This document shows positions 1-8,106 of a stretch of 20,834 nt of DNA, piece by piece (positions within the stretch are counted from its first letter, which is position 1; the number at the start of each line of letters is the position of its first letter). The DNA is from Bordetella parapertussis. Its GTDB lineage: Bacteria > Pseudomonadota > Gammaproteobacteria > Burkholderiales > SG8-41. Location of the stretch: contig CAMBCD010000010.1 of NCBI GenBank assembly GCA_945863085.1, positions 1-20,834 on the forward strand, read 5' to 3'. Made by a program: the position numbers and the translations under genes. Below the pieces are notes generated by a model that had not been told where the DNA came from, ran no database searches, and was given only the letters and a program-made list of their open reading frames with translations.

Positions 1-995
1 CAGGTCGGCGCGTAGGCGGCTTTGCGGCCGACGCCGCCGGCGACCACGATCATCAGATCGTCGGCTTTTTCCGCGACACGGATGATGCCTGCTGCAGGAT
101 CGGCACTGGCCGCCATGCGGCGCGAACGCATCGCCGGCGCAAGTTTTTCCACGGACAGCGTTGCACGTTCCCAGATCGCAGCTTTGGCCTGTTGCTTGCT
201 GAGGCCGTCGTTGTGAAACTGTGCCGCCCATTCCGGCGGCAGGATGCACAGCGGCTCGCCACCGCCCAGCAATCCTGCGCCGCCCGCGACACCCGCGATC
301 AGCATGGATTGTGCGAAGGTCTGCGCCAGGCCGCCGGCATCCTGGCTGTCGGAATCGTTGACCTCGACGGTGCCGGCGATGCCGACGACGGTGACCACGT
401 TTGCGTCGGCGGCAAACCCGCGCTCGACGTGCAGCGGCGGCCACGGACTGTCGACGACGTTCTCGGCGAAACAGCAGGCGTATTTTGCCGGCTGGCCCAG
501 TGTCGCCATGTCGACTTCACCGGGTTTTGCGCCGCCGATGTTTTGCAGGATCAGGGTCATGGCGCGGCCGATGGTGGCGTTGGCGCGGTGTCCGGAACCG
601 AGCAGGTTGTTCCCGGCGTTGAGTCCGATCCGTGCTGCGATCGGGCCGTTGACGATGTAGGCCGGCGCTGCGGATCCGGTGGTGGTGGCGATGCCGACCA
701 GGTTGAAATCCATGTCGGAAAGCGCTTGGGTTGCTGCGATCAGCACCGGCAGGTATTCCGTTTTGCAGCCGGCCATCACTGCGCAGATGGCAATGTCGCC
801 GGCGGTGGCGGTTTCGAATCCCGGCGGCAGCACGGCGATTTCTTCTTCGGGCTGGTAGCCGTTGTGCGCGAGCATTGCGGCTACACGTTGGGCATCCGGC
901 GGCACCAGCGGCAGGCCGTCGGTCAGGTACGTTGCACTCAATTCCTGCTGGACGGTTTCCCATGCTGCATCGTGCGGGCCGCGCCAGATGTTCAT
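1..995 (-). CDS. Conserved protein of unknown function, 3' end missing at window edge
   Basis: An open frame of 331 codons reads leftwards from ATG at 995 and leaves the window without a stop, so the C-terminus is missing. It starts 4 bases after the stop of the dehydrogenase gene, so it is probably the distal gene of the same operon. Visible conserved-looking blocks are TDGLPLVPP (residues 25-33), AVMAGCKTEYLPV (72-84), IVNGPIAARIGLNAG (114-128), HRANATIGRAMTLI (136-149) and AENVVDSPWPPLHVERGF (177-194). Near the cut end is the glycine-rich MIVVAGGVG. Cysteines at 71, 77, 174 and 175 could be functional. There is no signal peptide or obvious membrane segment. I recall this block pattern from a family of uncharacterised proteins found near UGSC-type (seleno)proteins, but that link is memory, not a search result. 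Function is unknown; that it is a real gene is fairly sure from codon pattern and operon position. Confidence 0.75.
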   Translation of the reverse strand, partial: MNIWRGPHDAAWETVQQELSATYLTDGLPLVPPDAQRVAAMLAHNGYQPEEEIAVLPPGFETATAGDIAICAVMAGCKTEYLPVLIAATQALSDMDFNLVGIATTTGSAAPAYIVNGPIAARIGLNAGNNLLGSGHRANATIGRAMTLILQNIGGAKPGEVDMATLGQPAKYACCFAENVVDSPWPPLHVERGFAADANVVTVVGIAGTVEVNDSDSQDAGGLAQTFAQSMLIAGVAGGAGLLGGGEPLCILPPEWAAQFHNDGLSKQQAKAAIWERATLSVEKLAPAMRSRRMAASADPAAGIIRVAEKADDLMIVVAGGVGRKAAYAPT

Positions 996-999
996 GGCA

Positions 1000-1905
1000 T
1001 CAGTACTTCGCTTTGACGAGGAATTTGTGCATCTCCGTATGATCGGAGAGGAAACCCAGTTTTTGTTCCATCGCATTCCACACTTCGGCCGTCGGTTTTG
1101 CAAACAGGGTCGAGGTCTGCATGGCCTGTGCAATTTCCAGGGCTGTGCGCACATCCTTGGCCATAAGGCCGGTGGAGAAGCCGGCATTGTAGGCGCCGGA
1201 AATCATGTACTGCTTGCACTTGTTTTTGGTGGTGTTGTTCATGCCGCTCGATGTGTTGATGATGTCGACCACCACGTTCGGATCGATGCCGAAGGCCTGG
1301 CCGGCATGCATTGCTTCGCAGGCGGCGATCAGCCCGGCGGCGGAGACATAGTTGTTGAGCGCCTTGATCGCATGGCCGGCACCGAGCGGGCCGGCGTAAT
1401 AAATCTGGCTGCCCATTTTTTCCAGAATCGGTTTGACGCGTTCAAAAATGGCACGGTCGCCGCCGACCATGATCGACAGCGTTGCAGCGACTGCGCCTTT
1501 GACGCCGTTTGAAACCGGCGCGTCGATGAACTGCAGGCCGCGCTTGTTCAGTACTTCACCGAGTTCGCGTGTTCCCATCGGCGACGATGAACTCATGTCG
1601 ATGACCAGTGCATTCTTTTGCGCACGCTCCAGCAGGCAGTCTTTGAAGCCGTCGTCCTTGCCGCACAGCGCCGTGCGCACGGCTTTGCCGTCGGGCAGCA
1701 TGGTGATGATGATGTTGGCGGCGGCACCGAGTTCAGCGAGATTCTTGGCAACCGTTACGCCCTGTATGGCGGCCAGCGCCGCGGTGCGCGTGGCATCAAG
1801 GTCGTACACCAGCAGTTTGTAGCCGGCACGCGCGAGATTGCCAGCCATCGGTGTGCCCATGGCGCCGATGCCGGCAAAGCCGATCACATCATTTGAGGTT
1901 GTCAT
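1000..1905 (-). CDS. NAD(P)-dependent beta-hydroxyacid dehydrogenase (3-hydroxyisobutyrate dehydrogenase-like)
   Basis: A soluble oxidoreductase of 301 residues, the usual length for the 3-hydroxyisobutyrate / tartronate semialdehyde reductase family. The N-terminal Rossmann domain has GFAGIGAMGTPMAGNL (residues 9-24), with Asp35 at the end of strand 2. The substrate loop DAPVSNGVKGA (128-138) differs from the usual DAPVSGG by one residue. The helical C-terminal domain carries the catalytic-lysine block GAGHAIKALNN (175-185), with Lys181 and Asn185, and a second conserved MAKD (248-251). Known members oxidise short 3-hydroxyacids or reduce semialdehydes; the substrate here cannot be read from sequence. 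It is the third gene of a minus-strand cluster after a TPP enzyme and a mu-crystallin-type enzyme. There is no good Shine-Dalgarno before ATG 1905, and a 41-base AT-rich gap lies upstream, so it may have its own promoter. Confidence 0.88.
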   Translation of the reverse strand: MTTSNDVIGFAGIGAMGTPMAGNLARAGYKLLVYDLDATRTAALAAIQGVTVAKNLAELGAAANIIITMLPDGKAVRTALCGKDDGFKDCLLERAQKNALVIDMSSSSPMGTRELGEVLNKRGLQFIDAPVSNGVKGAVAATLSIMVGGDRAIFERVKPILEKMGSQIYYAGPLGAGHAIKALNNYVSAAGLIAACEAMHAGQAFGIDPNVVVDIINTSSGMNNTTKNKCKQYMISGAYNAGFSTGLMAKDVRTALEIAQAMQTSTLFAKPTAEVWNAMEQKLGFLSDHTEMHKFLVKAKY

Positions 1906-1915
1906 AAAGGACTAT

Positions 1916-1943
1916 TAAGAATATTAATAAAATCAAATACTTA
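1916..1943 (-). promoter_or_regulatory. AT-rich 28-base element upstream of the dehydrogenase gene
   Basis: The gap between the mu-crystallin-type gene and the dehydrogenase gene is strikingly AT-rich against its surroundings. Read on the minus strand it begins TAAGTATTTGATTTTATT and matches 25 of 28 positions of a stretch at 8107-8134, also on the minus strand. The shared orientation, upstream of a leftward reading frame in both places, suggests a promoter or regulator site. No clean -35/-10 pair stands out, so the exact role is inferred. Confidence 0.35.
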
Positions 1944-1946
1944 TAA

Positions 1947-2903
1947 TTACATGGCCAGTTCGGTGCCGACTTTGCGATTACGCGCAAGTTCGACCAGTTT
2001 CGCCGCGGTATAGATGTCCTGGATGCCCATGCCATGGGATTCGTACAGCGTGATGTCGTCCTTTGTTGCGCGGCCGGCCGCTTTGCCCACCAGCACTTCG
2101 CCGATTTCCGGCAGCGTGTCCCAGCTTAACTTGCCGGTTTCAACCGCGGCGATCAGGTCGCCGCATTCGTTGCGCGCGGTGCCGCGCGACTCGACGGTGA
2201 TCAGTTTGCAGCGTGCGACGGTTTTGGCATCGATCTCGCTGCGCGACAGGGCATTGGATCCCGCCGCATTGACATGTTGTCCCGGTTGCAGCCAGTCGCC
2301 GTCAATCACCGGTGTTGCCGATTTGGTCATGATGTTGACCACATGCGCGCCTTTGATCGCCTCGGCGCCGGAAGTGGCCGGCATGACCGGGATGCCGAGC
2401 TGCGCGCCCATTTTTTTGCACCAGGCTTCGAGTTTGTCGCGGGTGCGTGCGTAGACGCGGGCTTCGCGGATGTTGAGCGCGCGCACCACGGCCTCAAGCT
2501 GGCCCATGCCCTGGTAACCCGCGCCCAGCTGCGCCAGCACCGATGCCCCGGGATTGGCGAGGTGTTTTGATGCCACGCCGCTGGCCGCGCCGGTGCGTGT
2601 CATGCCGAGCAGCACGGCTTCAATGATCGCCTCCAGTTTTCCGGTCTGCATGTTGATCAGGTGCACGTAGCTGGCGCCACGTTTTCCGGGCGGTGAAAAA
2701 TAATATTTGAAACCGATGTAACCCAGCTCCGGCGCACAGGCCTGCAGCACATGCTGGATGCCGGCGGCGGTCTGGATGCGTGCGCGCGGCATGTCGACGG
2801 CACGGCCCAGCGCACGGTCCTTCAGTGCGCGTTCAACCTGTTCCAGTGCCAGCGGCATGGTGATCAGTTGCTGGACATCATCTTCATTCAGGAACAGCGC
2901 CAT
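1947..2903 (-). CDS. Ornithine cyclodeaminase / mu-crystallin family protein
   Basis: A 318-residue NAD(P)-binding enzyme of normal length for this family. Family members include ornithine and lysine cyclodeaminases, alanine dehydrogenase of archaea, and ketimine or imine reductases, so the reaction probably interconverts an amino acid and an imine or keto acid. Visible hallmarks are Lys66 in GFKYYFSPP, the RTGAASGVASKHLA block (103-116), a Rossmann glycine motif LGAGYQ (126-131), HVNAAGSNALSRSEID in the substrate region, and the C-terminal TLYESHGMGIQDIYTAAK block. The start ATG at 2903 has GAGG about 9 bases upstream, overlapping the stop of the TPP-enzyme gene 10 bases away, which points to translational coupling. 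The substrate cannot be deduced; the family is sure. Confidence 0.9.
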   Translation of the reverse strand: MALFLNEDDVQQLITMPLALEQVERALKDRALGRAVDMPRARIQTAAGIQHVLQACAPELGYIGFKYYFSPPGKRGASYVHLINMQTGKLEAIIEAVLLGMTRTGAASGVASKHLANPGASVLAQLGAGYQGMGQLEAVVRALNIREARVYARTRDKLEAWCKKMGAQLGIPVMPATSGAEAIKGAHVVNIMTKSATPVIDGDWLQPGQHVNAAGSNALSRSEIDAKTVARCKLITVESRGTARNECGDLIAAVETGKLSWDTLPEIGEVLVGKAAGRATKDDITLYESHGMGIQDIYTAAKLVELARNRKVGTELAM

Positions 2904-2913
2904 GGTGATTGCC

Positions 2914-4611
2914 TCAGCCTTTTTTAGCTTTTTTCGCTTCGGCGGTGACTGCCGACAGCGTGGTGCGCGGTGATATGGCGTCCGGATCGACGCGTACTTC
3001 GATCAGTGCAGCGGTTTTGGCGGACCATGCGCGTTCGAAGGCAGCTTCAAAATCAGCGGTGGCTTCGACGGTTTCGCCATGCAGGCCATAGGCGCGGGCG
3101 AGCGCGGCGAAGTCCGGGTTTTTCAGCATGGTGCCGCTGACGCGATCCGGGTAATGGCGTTCCTGGTGCATGCGGATGGTGCCGTACATGCCGTTGTTGA
3201 CGACGATGAAAATCACGCGCGCACCGTACTGGGCCGCAGTGGCCAGTTCCTGTCCGGTCATCAGGAAGTCGCCGTCACCGGCAAAAGCGATGACCGGCCG
3301 TTTGGGGTAAACGAGCTTGGCGCCCACGCCTGCCGGCACACCGTAGCCCATGGCGCCGCTGGTGGGACCGAGCTGGGTGCGGAAACCGCCGTAGCGGTAG
3401 AAGCGGTGCACCCACAGCGAGAAATTGCCGGCGCCGTTGCTGAGGATCGATTCCGGCGGCAGTCGCCGGTTCAGCCAATTGACGATTTCGCTCATGTTGA
3501 CCGCACCCGGCACTTTGACCGGTTTCTGCCAGGCGTCGAGATCGGCGCGCGCGGCACTGGTCCATTCGCTCCAGGCGGGCTTCAGCGGCGGCAGTTTCCT
3601 CGCGGCGGCGGCGAATTCCGGCATGCCGGCGTTGATCAGCAGATCGGCCTGATACACACGGCCCAGTTCTTCGGCGCCGGGATAGATGTGGACAAAGGGC
3701 TGCTTCGGGCGCGGGATATCGAACATCGTGTAATTGACCGTGGTCCACTCGCCGAGCCGCGAGCCGATGGCGATCAGCAGGTCGGACTCGGCTATGCGTT
3801 TGGCCAGCGCGGGGTTCAGACCCACGGCCACGTCGCCGACATAGTGGCGGTCGCGGTTGTCGATCATGTCCTGCGCGCGGTACGAGCACGCCACCGGCAG
3901 ATCGTAGGCGGTGGCGAAGGCAAGAAAATCCTCGCAGCCTTTTTTGTTCCAGCCCGCGCCGCCGAGTATCACCAGGGGCTTTTTGGCTTTTGACAGCATG
4001 TCGCGCAGCTTGTGCATGTCGGCGTCGCCCGGATGCGCGGCAACGCGCTGGTAACGCGCCACGGTTTTTACCGTGGCTTCCTCGTCCTGCATGTCCTCCG
4101 GCAGCGCCAGCACCACCGGGCCCGGACGGCCGGAGGTGGCGATATGGTAGGCGTGGCTGACCATTTCCTGCACGCGGTCGGCATGGTCGATGCTAGCCAC
4201 CCATTTCGCCATCGGCCCGAACATGCGGCGGTAGTCGATTTCCTGGAAGGATTCGCGCTCGGTATAACGACTGTGAATCTGGCCGATGAACAGGATCAGC
4301 GGCGTCGAATCCTGGAACGCGGTGTGCACGCCGATGGAGGCGTTGGTTGCGCCCGGTCCGCGCGTGACAAAACAGAGTCCGGGTTCGCCGGTGAGTTTGC
4401 CGTGGGCATCGGCCATGTTCGCCGCGCCGCCTTCCTGGCGGCAGATGATAAATTTGAATTTGTCTTCGACGTCGTGCATCGCATCCAGCACCGCAAGATA
4501 GGATTCGCCGGGCACACCAAAGCCGATGTTGGCGCCATGGGTGATCAATGAATCGACGAGAATTTGCGCGCCGGTCTGCAGCAGCGGGCGGGTGGCGGAT
4601 TTGGCCGTCAT
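2914..4611 (-). CDS. Thiamine diphosphate-dependent enzyme, acetolactate synthase large-subunit superfamily
   Basis: A 565-residue protein with the full three-domain layout of acetolactate synthase, benzoylformate decarboxylase and related enzymes. The pyrimidine-binding domain holds the catalytic glutamate in CRQEGGAANMADAHGKLTG (Glu60). The central domain spans roughly residues 190-340. The PP-binding domain carries GDGDFLMTGQEL (445-456) and the metal-ligand end VNNGMYGTIR (471-480). The family joins or decarboxylates 2-oxoacids. No acetolactate synthase small-subunit gene lies next to it, and it is followed by mu-crystallin and hydroxyacid-dehydrogenase genes, so a catabolic 2-oxoacid decarboxylase or carboligase is more likely than branched-chain amino acid biosynthesis. 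AGGA lies about 10 bases before ATG 4611. It is the first gene of the leftward cluster and divergent from the amidase gene. Exact substrate unknown. Confidence 0.88.
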   Translation of the reverse strand: MTAKSATRPLLQTGAQILVDSLITHGANIGFGVPGESYLAVLDAMHDVEDKFKFIICRQEGGAANMADAHGKLTGEPGLCFVTRGPGATNASIGVHTAFQDSTPLILFIGQIHSRYTERESFQEIDYRRMFGPMAKWVASIDHADRVQEMVSHAYHIATSGRPGPVVLALPEDMQDEEATVKTVARYQRVAAHPGDADMHKLRDMLSKAKKPLVILGGAGWNKKGCEDFLAFATAYDLPVACSYRAQDMIDNRDRHYVGDVAVGLNPALAKRIAESDLLIAIGSRLGEWTTVNYTMFDIPRPKQPFVHIYPGAEELGRVYQADLLINAGMPEFAAAARKLPPLKPAWSEWTSAARADLDAWQKPVKVPGAVNMSEIVNWLNRRLPPESILSNGAGNFSLWVHRFYRYGGFRTQLGPTSGAMGYGVPAGVGAKLVYPKRPVIAFAGDGDFLMTGQELATAAQYGARVIFIVVNNGMYGTIRMHQERHYPDRVSGTMLKNPDFAALARAYGLHGETVEATADFEAAFERAWSAKTAALIEVRVDPDAISPRTTLSAVTAEAKKAKKG

Positions 4612-4690
4612 GGGAGTGCGTTCCTGTACTGTTTTATTCGGGGTGCTGCGGGGAGCGAAAGCCTATCACGTTCGCGGCGCTCCCGACCGC

Positions 4691-4696
4691 TATACT
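4691..4696 (+). promoter_or_regulatory. Candidate -10 box for the amidase gene
   Basis: TATACT sits 73 bases before the GTG chosen as amidase start, inside the region separating the two divergent transcription units. The matching -35 at 16-18 bases upstream is poor, so this promoter is tentative. On the opposite strand TTCGCT, 17 bases, TAAAAC is an equally weak candidate for the leftward operon. Confidence 0.3.
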
Positions 4697-4757
4697 GTGA
4701 ATGAAGTTGGCACATGAGCCGGCATCTGCGGCCGGTGTATGCAGCCGACGCATGCGG

Positions 4758-4764
4758 GGAGGAG
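4758..4764 (+). promoter_or_regulatory. Ribosome binding site that decides the amidase start
   Basis: GGAGGAG ends four bases before an in-frame GTG at 4769. This is the best Shine-Dalgarno match in the area and argues for the GTG over the in-frame ATG at 4739, which has no comparable signal. Confidence 0.6.
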
Positions 4765-4768
4765 CACG

Positions 4769-6202
4769 GTGCACGAATTCATAAAATGGACTGCCACCGA
4801 AGCAGTGGCACGGCTGAAAACGGGCGAGGTCTCGCCGCTGGAATTGATCGATGCCGCCGAAGCGCGTATCGCCGAAACCAATCCGCGCATCAATGCCATG
4901 GTTACGCTGTGTTTCGACCGCGCACGGACGCAGGCGCAGCGGTTGATGCAGCAGCGGCGCGCCGATGTTCCGGCAGGATTCCTCCATGGCCTGCCGATCG
5001 CGGTCAAGGACAATACCGATGTCGAAGGCGTGCGCTGCACCTCCGGGTCGCGCGTGTTTGAAAACCGCATCGCGCCGGCCTCCGACCCGGTGGTGCGCCG
5101 GCTCGAGGCCCATGGTGCCATCGTCATCGGCAAAACGAATCTTCCTGAATTCGCTGCCGGTGGTAATACCTTCAACGACGTGTTCGGCGCGACGCGTAAT
5201 CCCTGGGATGTGAGTAAAAGTGCAAGTGGTTCCTCCGGTGGCAGTGCCGCGGCGCTGGCTGCCGGGCAGGTGTGGCTTGCGACGGGAAACGATTTCGGCG
5301 GCAGTATCCGCACCCCCGCGGCATTCTGTTCGGTGAGTGGTCTGCGCCCCAGCCCGGGCATGGTGGCGCGCATCCAGAAGCAACCGTTCAATCCGCTGTC
5401 GGTCGAAGGACCGATGGCGCGCACCGTGGCAGACGTCGCGTTGATGTTTGATGCCGAAGCCGGATTTGATGCGCGCGATCCGCTGTCGCCGCAGGGGCCG
5501 CTGCCGTCGTTTGCGCAGGCCGCGGCACGGCCGGAGAAACCACTGCGCGTGGCGGTCAGCGCCGACCTTGGAGTGGCGCCGGTCGTTGATCGCGAGGTGA
5601 GGAATGTCATTGATGCCCTTGCCGCAAAACTCGCGGCCGACGGCGTTACGGTCGAACACGCGCATCCAGAGCTTAACGAAGCCGGCAAAAATTTCCTGAC
5701 CTTGCGTGGTGCGGTGTACATCGCCCGCGTCGCGCCGTTGCTGGCGCAGTACCGTCATCTGCTGAAACCGGAGGTCGTGGAGAACGCCGAATTCGGTCTT
5801 GGACTACAGTTGACCGATGTCGTCGCCGCCGAGATTGTGCAGGGCGAAATCATCCGTCGTGCCGCAGCATTTTTTGAGCAATACGATGCGCTGATTTGCC
5901 CGGCAACGCTGTGCCCGCCGTTTGATGTCGACTGGCGTTATCCCGCGCGCTGGGATGGTGTTGCATTTGACGGCTATATGGGCTGGCTGGTGTTGACCTA
6001 TGCGCTGACCATGACCGCCTGTCCGGTACTGGCAATACCCGGAGGTTTTACCCGCGGCGGATTGCCGGTCGGCCTGCAGATTGTCGGCAAACCGCGCGGC
6101 GAGGAGGCGTTGTTCGCGCACGGGGCGTACCTGGAGCAACTGCTGGCGGTTGCGCCGCAGACCCCGATTGATCCGCTGGACTCGGCAGGTCGGGATTGTT
6201 AA
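4769..6202 (+). CDS. Amidase-signature family hydrolase
   Basis: A 477-residue soluble hydrolase using the Ser-cisSer-Lys mechanism. The triad is visible as Lys80 in GLPIAVKDNTD, Ser155 in ASGSSGGSAAA and the nucleophile Ser179 in GNDFGGSIRTPAAFC. The 24-residue spacing between the two serines is the normal one. Members cleave amides, aryl amides, carbamates or nitrile-derived amides. GatA of the tRNA amidotransferase is less likely, since no gatB or gatC lies nearby. The start is taken as GTG 4769 because of a strong ribosome binding site; an ATG at 4739 in the same frame would add ten residues. It is divergent from the TPP-enzyme cluster and may feed it with an acid released from an amide, which is inference. 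The diguanylate cyclase gene follows on the same strand. Confidence 0.88.
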   Translation: MHEFIKWTATEAVARLKTGEVSPLELIDAAEARIAETNPRINAMVTLCFDRARTQAQRLMQQRRADVPAGFLHGLPIAVKDNTDVEGVRCTSGSRVFENRIAPASDPVVRRLEAHGAIVIGKTNLPEFAAGGNTFNDVFGATRNPWDVSKSASGSSGGSAAALAAGQVWLATGNDFGGSIRTPAAFCSVSGLRPSPGMVARIQKQPFNPLSVEGPMARTVADVALMFDAEAGFDARDPLSPQGPLPSFAQAAARPEKPLRVAVSADLGVAPVVDREVRNVIDALAAKLAADGVTVEHAHPELNEAGKNFLTLRGAVYIARVAPLLAQYRHLLKPEVVENAEFGLGLQLTDVVAAEIVQGEIIRRAAAFFEQYDALICPATLCPPFDVDWRYPARWDGVAFDGYMGWLVLTYALTMTACPVLAIPGGFTRGGLPVGLQIVGKPRGEEALFAHGAYLEQLLAVAPQTPIDPLDSAGRDC

Positions 6203-6245
6203 CCTTCGTCGTCGTTCGCTGAACCACAGAAAAAACGCCGCCATC

Positions 6246-7892
6246 TTGATAAATCTCAGCGCCCGCGCCCGCATTGCCCTCCTGGTGATCGCATCGGCGT
6301 TGCCGCTTCTGGCATTGGCGATTTACAGCAGCATCATGCAGCGCGCTGCCGCCGAGCGCAGCGAACAGCAGGAACTGCGGCTGATCGCGGAACTGACCGC
6401 CAAACGCCCGGAACAACTGCTCGAAAGCGCCCACCAGTTGCTGATTGCGATCGGCGGCCAGGCGGATCATCTACTGGCTGATCGCATGGAGTGCCATCGT
6501 TATTTCCGCCGCCTGTTGCCCGGCGGCAACGGCCTTTACCGGGCAATGGGACTGATCCTGCCCAACGGCGATACTTTCTGCAGTTCGATCATCAGCAAAA
6601 GCAGCGAGGTAATCAATGTCAAGGATCGCCTTCATTTCAGGATGGCGGCGCAGAGCGGCAAGTTCAGCGTAGGTGAGTACCAGATCGGGCGCATGACCGG
6701 ATCAGCGGGAGTCAATTTCGCGTATCCGGTGATGGATGCCGACGGCCGCCTGCAGGCCGTGGTATTCGCGGGGCTGAACATCGAAACCTTTATCGAGCAG
6801 GGGGAATCACGTCGCGAGGGCTTGCGGCAAAGTCTCGGAAGGGTCATGACCATCCTCGACCGCAACAACGTCGTGCTCGCGCAATACCCGGGTGTCGGGG
6901 CTCGTCCCGGTGAGAAGTATCCGAACCCGCGTGTAGTCGAGGCCTTGTCCCTGCCTGGCAACAGCCTGTTTGCCACGACGGACCGGGATGGCGTGTCGCG
7001 CCTGTATGCGGTTGAAAACGTCGGCATGAATCCCGATGGTATTGCGCCGCTGCGCGTCATCGTCAGTACGCCGTCAAACATGATTTTCGCGGAAGCGGAT
7101 GCGGCCTTGCTGCGTACGACTTCCGGCATCGTGGTGATCACCATACTGCTGATGATTGTCGCCTGGTTCGGTGCGGAGATCCTGGTGCTGCGCCGTATCC
7201 GTACTCTGCTCGGCGTCGCAGACCGCATCCGCACCGGCGACTTGTCTGCGCGCACCGGCTTCGGTGCGGGGCGGGAGGAGTTGACCCGGCTTGGTTCGGC
7301 GCTGGACGCGATGGCACAGGAGTTGCAGATTCGCGACAGTGAACTGCGGGCAGCCATGCACCGCCTCAATCACCAGGCGGCAACGGATCAGCTGACCGGC
7401 CTGCCGAACCGGCGTTATCTGTGGGAAGCGCTGGGCGCTGAACTGATGCGTGCGCGCCGCAAACAAACACCGCTGGCGTTGATACTGCTGGACATCGACC
7501 ATTTTAAACAGATCAACGACCGCTGGGGCCACGAGGCCGGTGACGTGGTGCTGAAAAACGTGACCTATGCGATCCGTACCGTGGTGCGCGGCTCTGACAT
7601 CGTAGCCCGCCATGGTGGAGAGGAATTCGTTGTTGTGCTGCCAGAGGCGACCGAGGATATCGCGCTGCTGCGTGCCGAGGCGATGCGCATGGAGATCGCC
7701 GGACTCAAACTGACCTACGGCGGTGAGTCGCTGGGCACAATCACCGCTTCATTCGGTGTCGTGGTCAGTCGCAAATTGGAGGAAACCGCCGAAGGCCTGG
7801 TGCGCATCGCGGACCAGGCGATGTACGAAGCCAAACAGGGCGGACGCAACCGCGTGGTGGTCAAAAATGCGGATACCGACGAGGCGGATTGA
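6246..7892 (+). CDS. Membrane-anchored diguanylate cyclase (sensor - HAMP - GGDEF)
   Basis: Synthesises cyclic di-GMP from two GTP at the inner membrane. From TTG 6246 the protein has 548 residues. There is a membrane helix at about 9-29, an extracytoplasmic sensor region of about 260 residues that looks Cache-like, a second helix at about 295-314, a HAMP-like linker, and a GGDEF domain beginning near DQLTGLPNRR (381-390). The active site is GGEEF (457-461). Five residues before it is RGSD (448-451), the spacing of an inhibitory I-site, so product inhibition is expected. DIDHFKQIND is the metal and substrate loop. The start is uncertain: an ATG at 6081 in frame would overlap the amidase gene by 122 bases and add an arginine-rich stretch before the helix, which looks like translated amidase antiframe. 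TTG has no clear ribosome binding site. The enzyme family is certain. Confidence 0.88.
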   Translation: MINLSARARIALLVIASALPLLALAIYSSIMQRAAAERSEQQELRLIAELTAKRPEQLLESAHQLLIAIGGQADHLLADRMECHRYFRRLLPGGNGLYRAMGLILPNGDTFCSSIISKSSEVINVKDRLHFRMAAQSGKFSVGEYQIGRMTGSAGVNFAYPVMDADGRLQAVVFAGLNIETFIEQGESRREGLRQSLGRVMTILDRNNVVLAQYPGVGARPGEKYPNPRVVEALSLPGNSLFATTDRDGVSRLYAVENVGMNPDGIAPLRVIVSTPSNMIFAEADAALLRTTSGIVVITILLMIVAWFGAEILVLRRIRTLLGVADRIRTGDLSARTGFGAGREELTRLGSALDAMAQELQIRDSELRAAMHRLNHQAATDQLTGLPNRRYLWEALGAELMRARRKQTPLALILLDIDHFKQINDRWGHEAGDVVLKNVTYAIRTVVRGSDIVARHGGEEFVVVLPEATEDIALLRAEAMRMEIAGLKLTYGGESLGTITASFGVVVSRKLEETAEGLVRIADQAMYEAKQGGRNRVVVKNADTDEAD

Positions 7893-7931
7893 GCGGGTTG
7901 AGGCGCGGCGGGAAGTACTAAACAGGAGTAC

Positions 7932-7956
7932 AAAAAAACCCCGGCTTGCGCCGGGG
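7932..7956 (-). terminator. Rho-independent terminator reading on the minus strand
   Basis: CCCCGGC, loop TTGC, GCCGGGG forms a perfect 7-base-pair GC stem. Seven A residues directly precede it on the plus strand, so a leftward transcript ends in the stem followed by seven U. On the plus strand no T-run follows, so it is a poor terminator for the diguanylate cyclase gene. It implies a leftward transcript entering from the gene-free stretch. Confidence 0.7.
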
Positions 7957-8010
7957 AAAACAGGGGTTCGTTGCGTATTGCCCTGCGGAGGATTCGATAT
8001 CCGCGCCTTG

Positions 8011-8067
8011 CTAGATGTTGACGGTGACTTTTTCCACTGATTTTTTTATTGCCTGTCGCGTGCTCAT
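8011..8067 (-). CDS. Candidate 18-residue peptide inside a short leftward transcript
   Basis: Reading leftwards from ATG 8067, the frame gives MSTRQAIKKSVEKVTVNI and then TAG. An in-frame stop lies five codons upstream of the ATG, so the frame cannot be longer. The peptide is basic and amphipathic-looking. A terminator at 7932-7956 follows 55 bases after the stop, and an AT-rich segment that could hold a promoter lies 40-67 bases before the start. The ribosome binding site is weak: GGTAGTGG is too far upstream. The same layout would also fit a noncoding small RNA of roughly 170-190 bases in which this frame is accidental. I recognise no known peptide or RNA family. Confidence 0.25.
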   Translation of the reverse strand: MSTRQAIKKSVEKVTVNI

Positions 8068-8106
8068 GGATCGATGCCACTACCTATTGCAGACACCGTG
8101 CCAGCA

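Noticed and set aside
192..1016. A 274-codon plus-strand frame at the left end
   Set aside because: Composition rich in Cys, Gly, His and Asp without any motif. The minus-strand frame reads a protein-like sequence continuous with the operon.
3079..3993. A 304-codon plus-strand frame opposite the TPP-enzyme gene
   Set aside because: Antisense by-product of GC-rich codons; the minus strand holds the catalytic glutamate and TPP motifs.
4634..5758. Long minus-strand frames inside the amidase gene (374 and 343 codons)
   Set aside because: Both are antisense to a gene with a complete Ser-cisSer-Lys triad and show only basic, repetitive composition.
6081..6245. N-terminal extension of the diguanylate cyclase to ATG 6081
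   Set aside because: It would overlap the amidase coding sequence by 122 bases and adds an arginine/tryptophan-rich stretch that looks like an out-of-frame reading of that gene.
7715..8080. A 121-codon minus-strand frame spanning the gap and the end of the diguanylate cyclase gene
   Set aside because: The strong minus-strand terminator at 7932-7956 lies inside it and its last third is antisense to the GGDEF domain.
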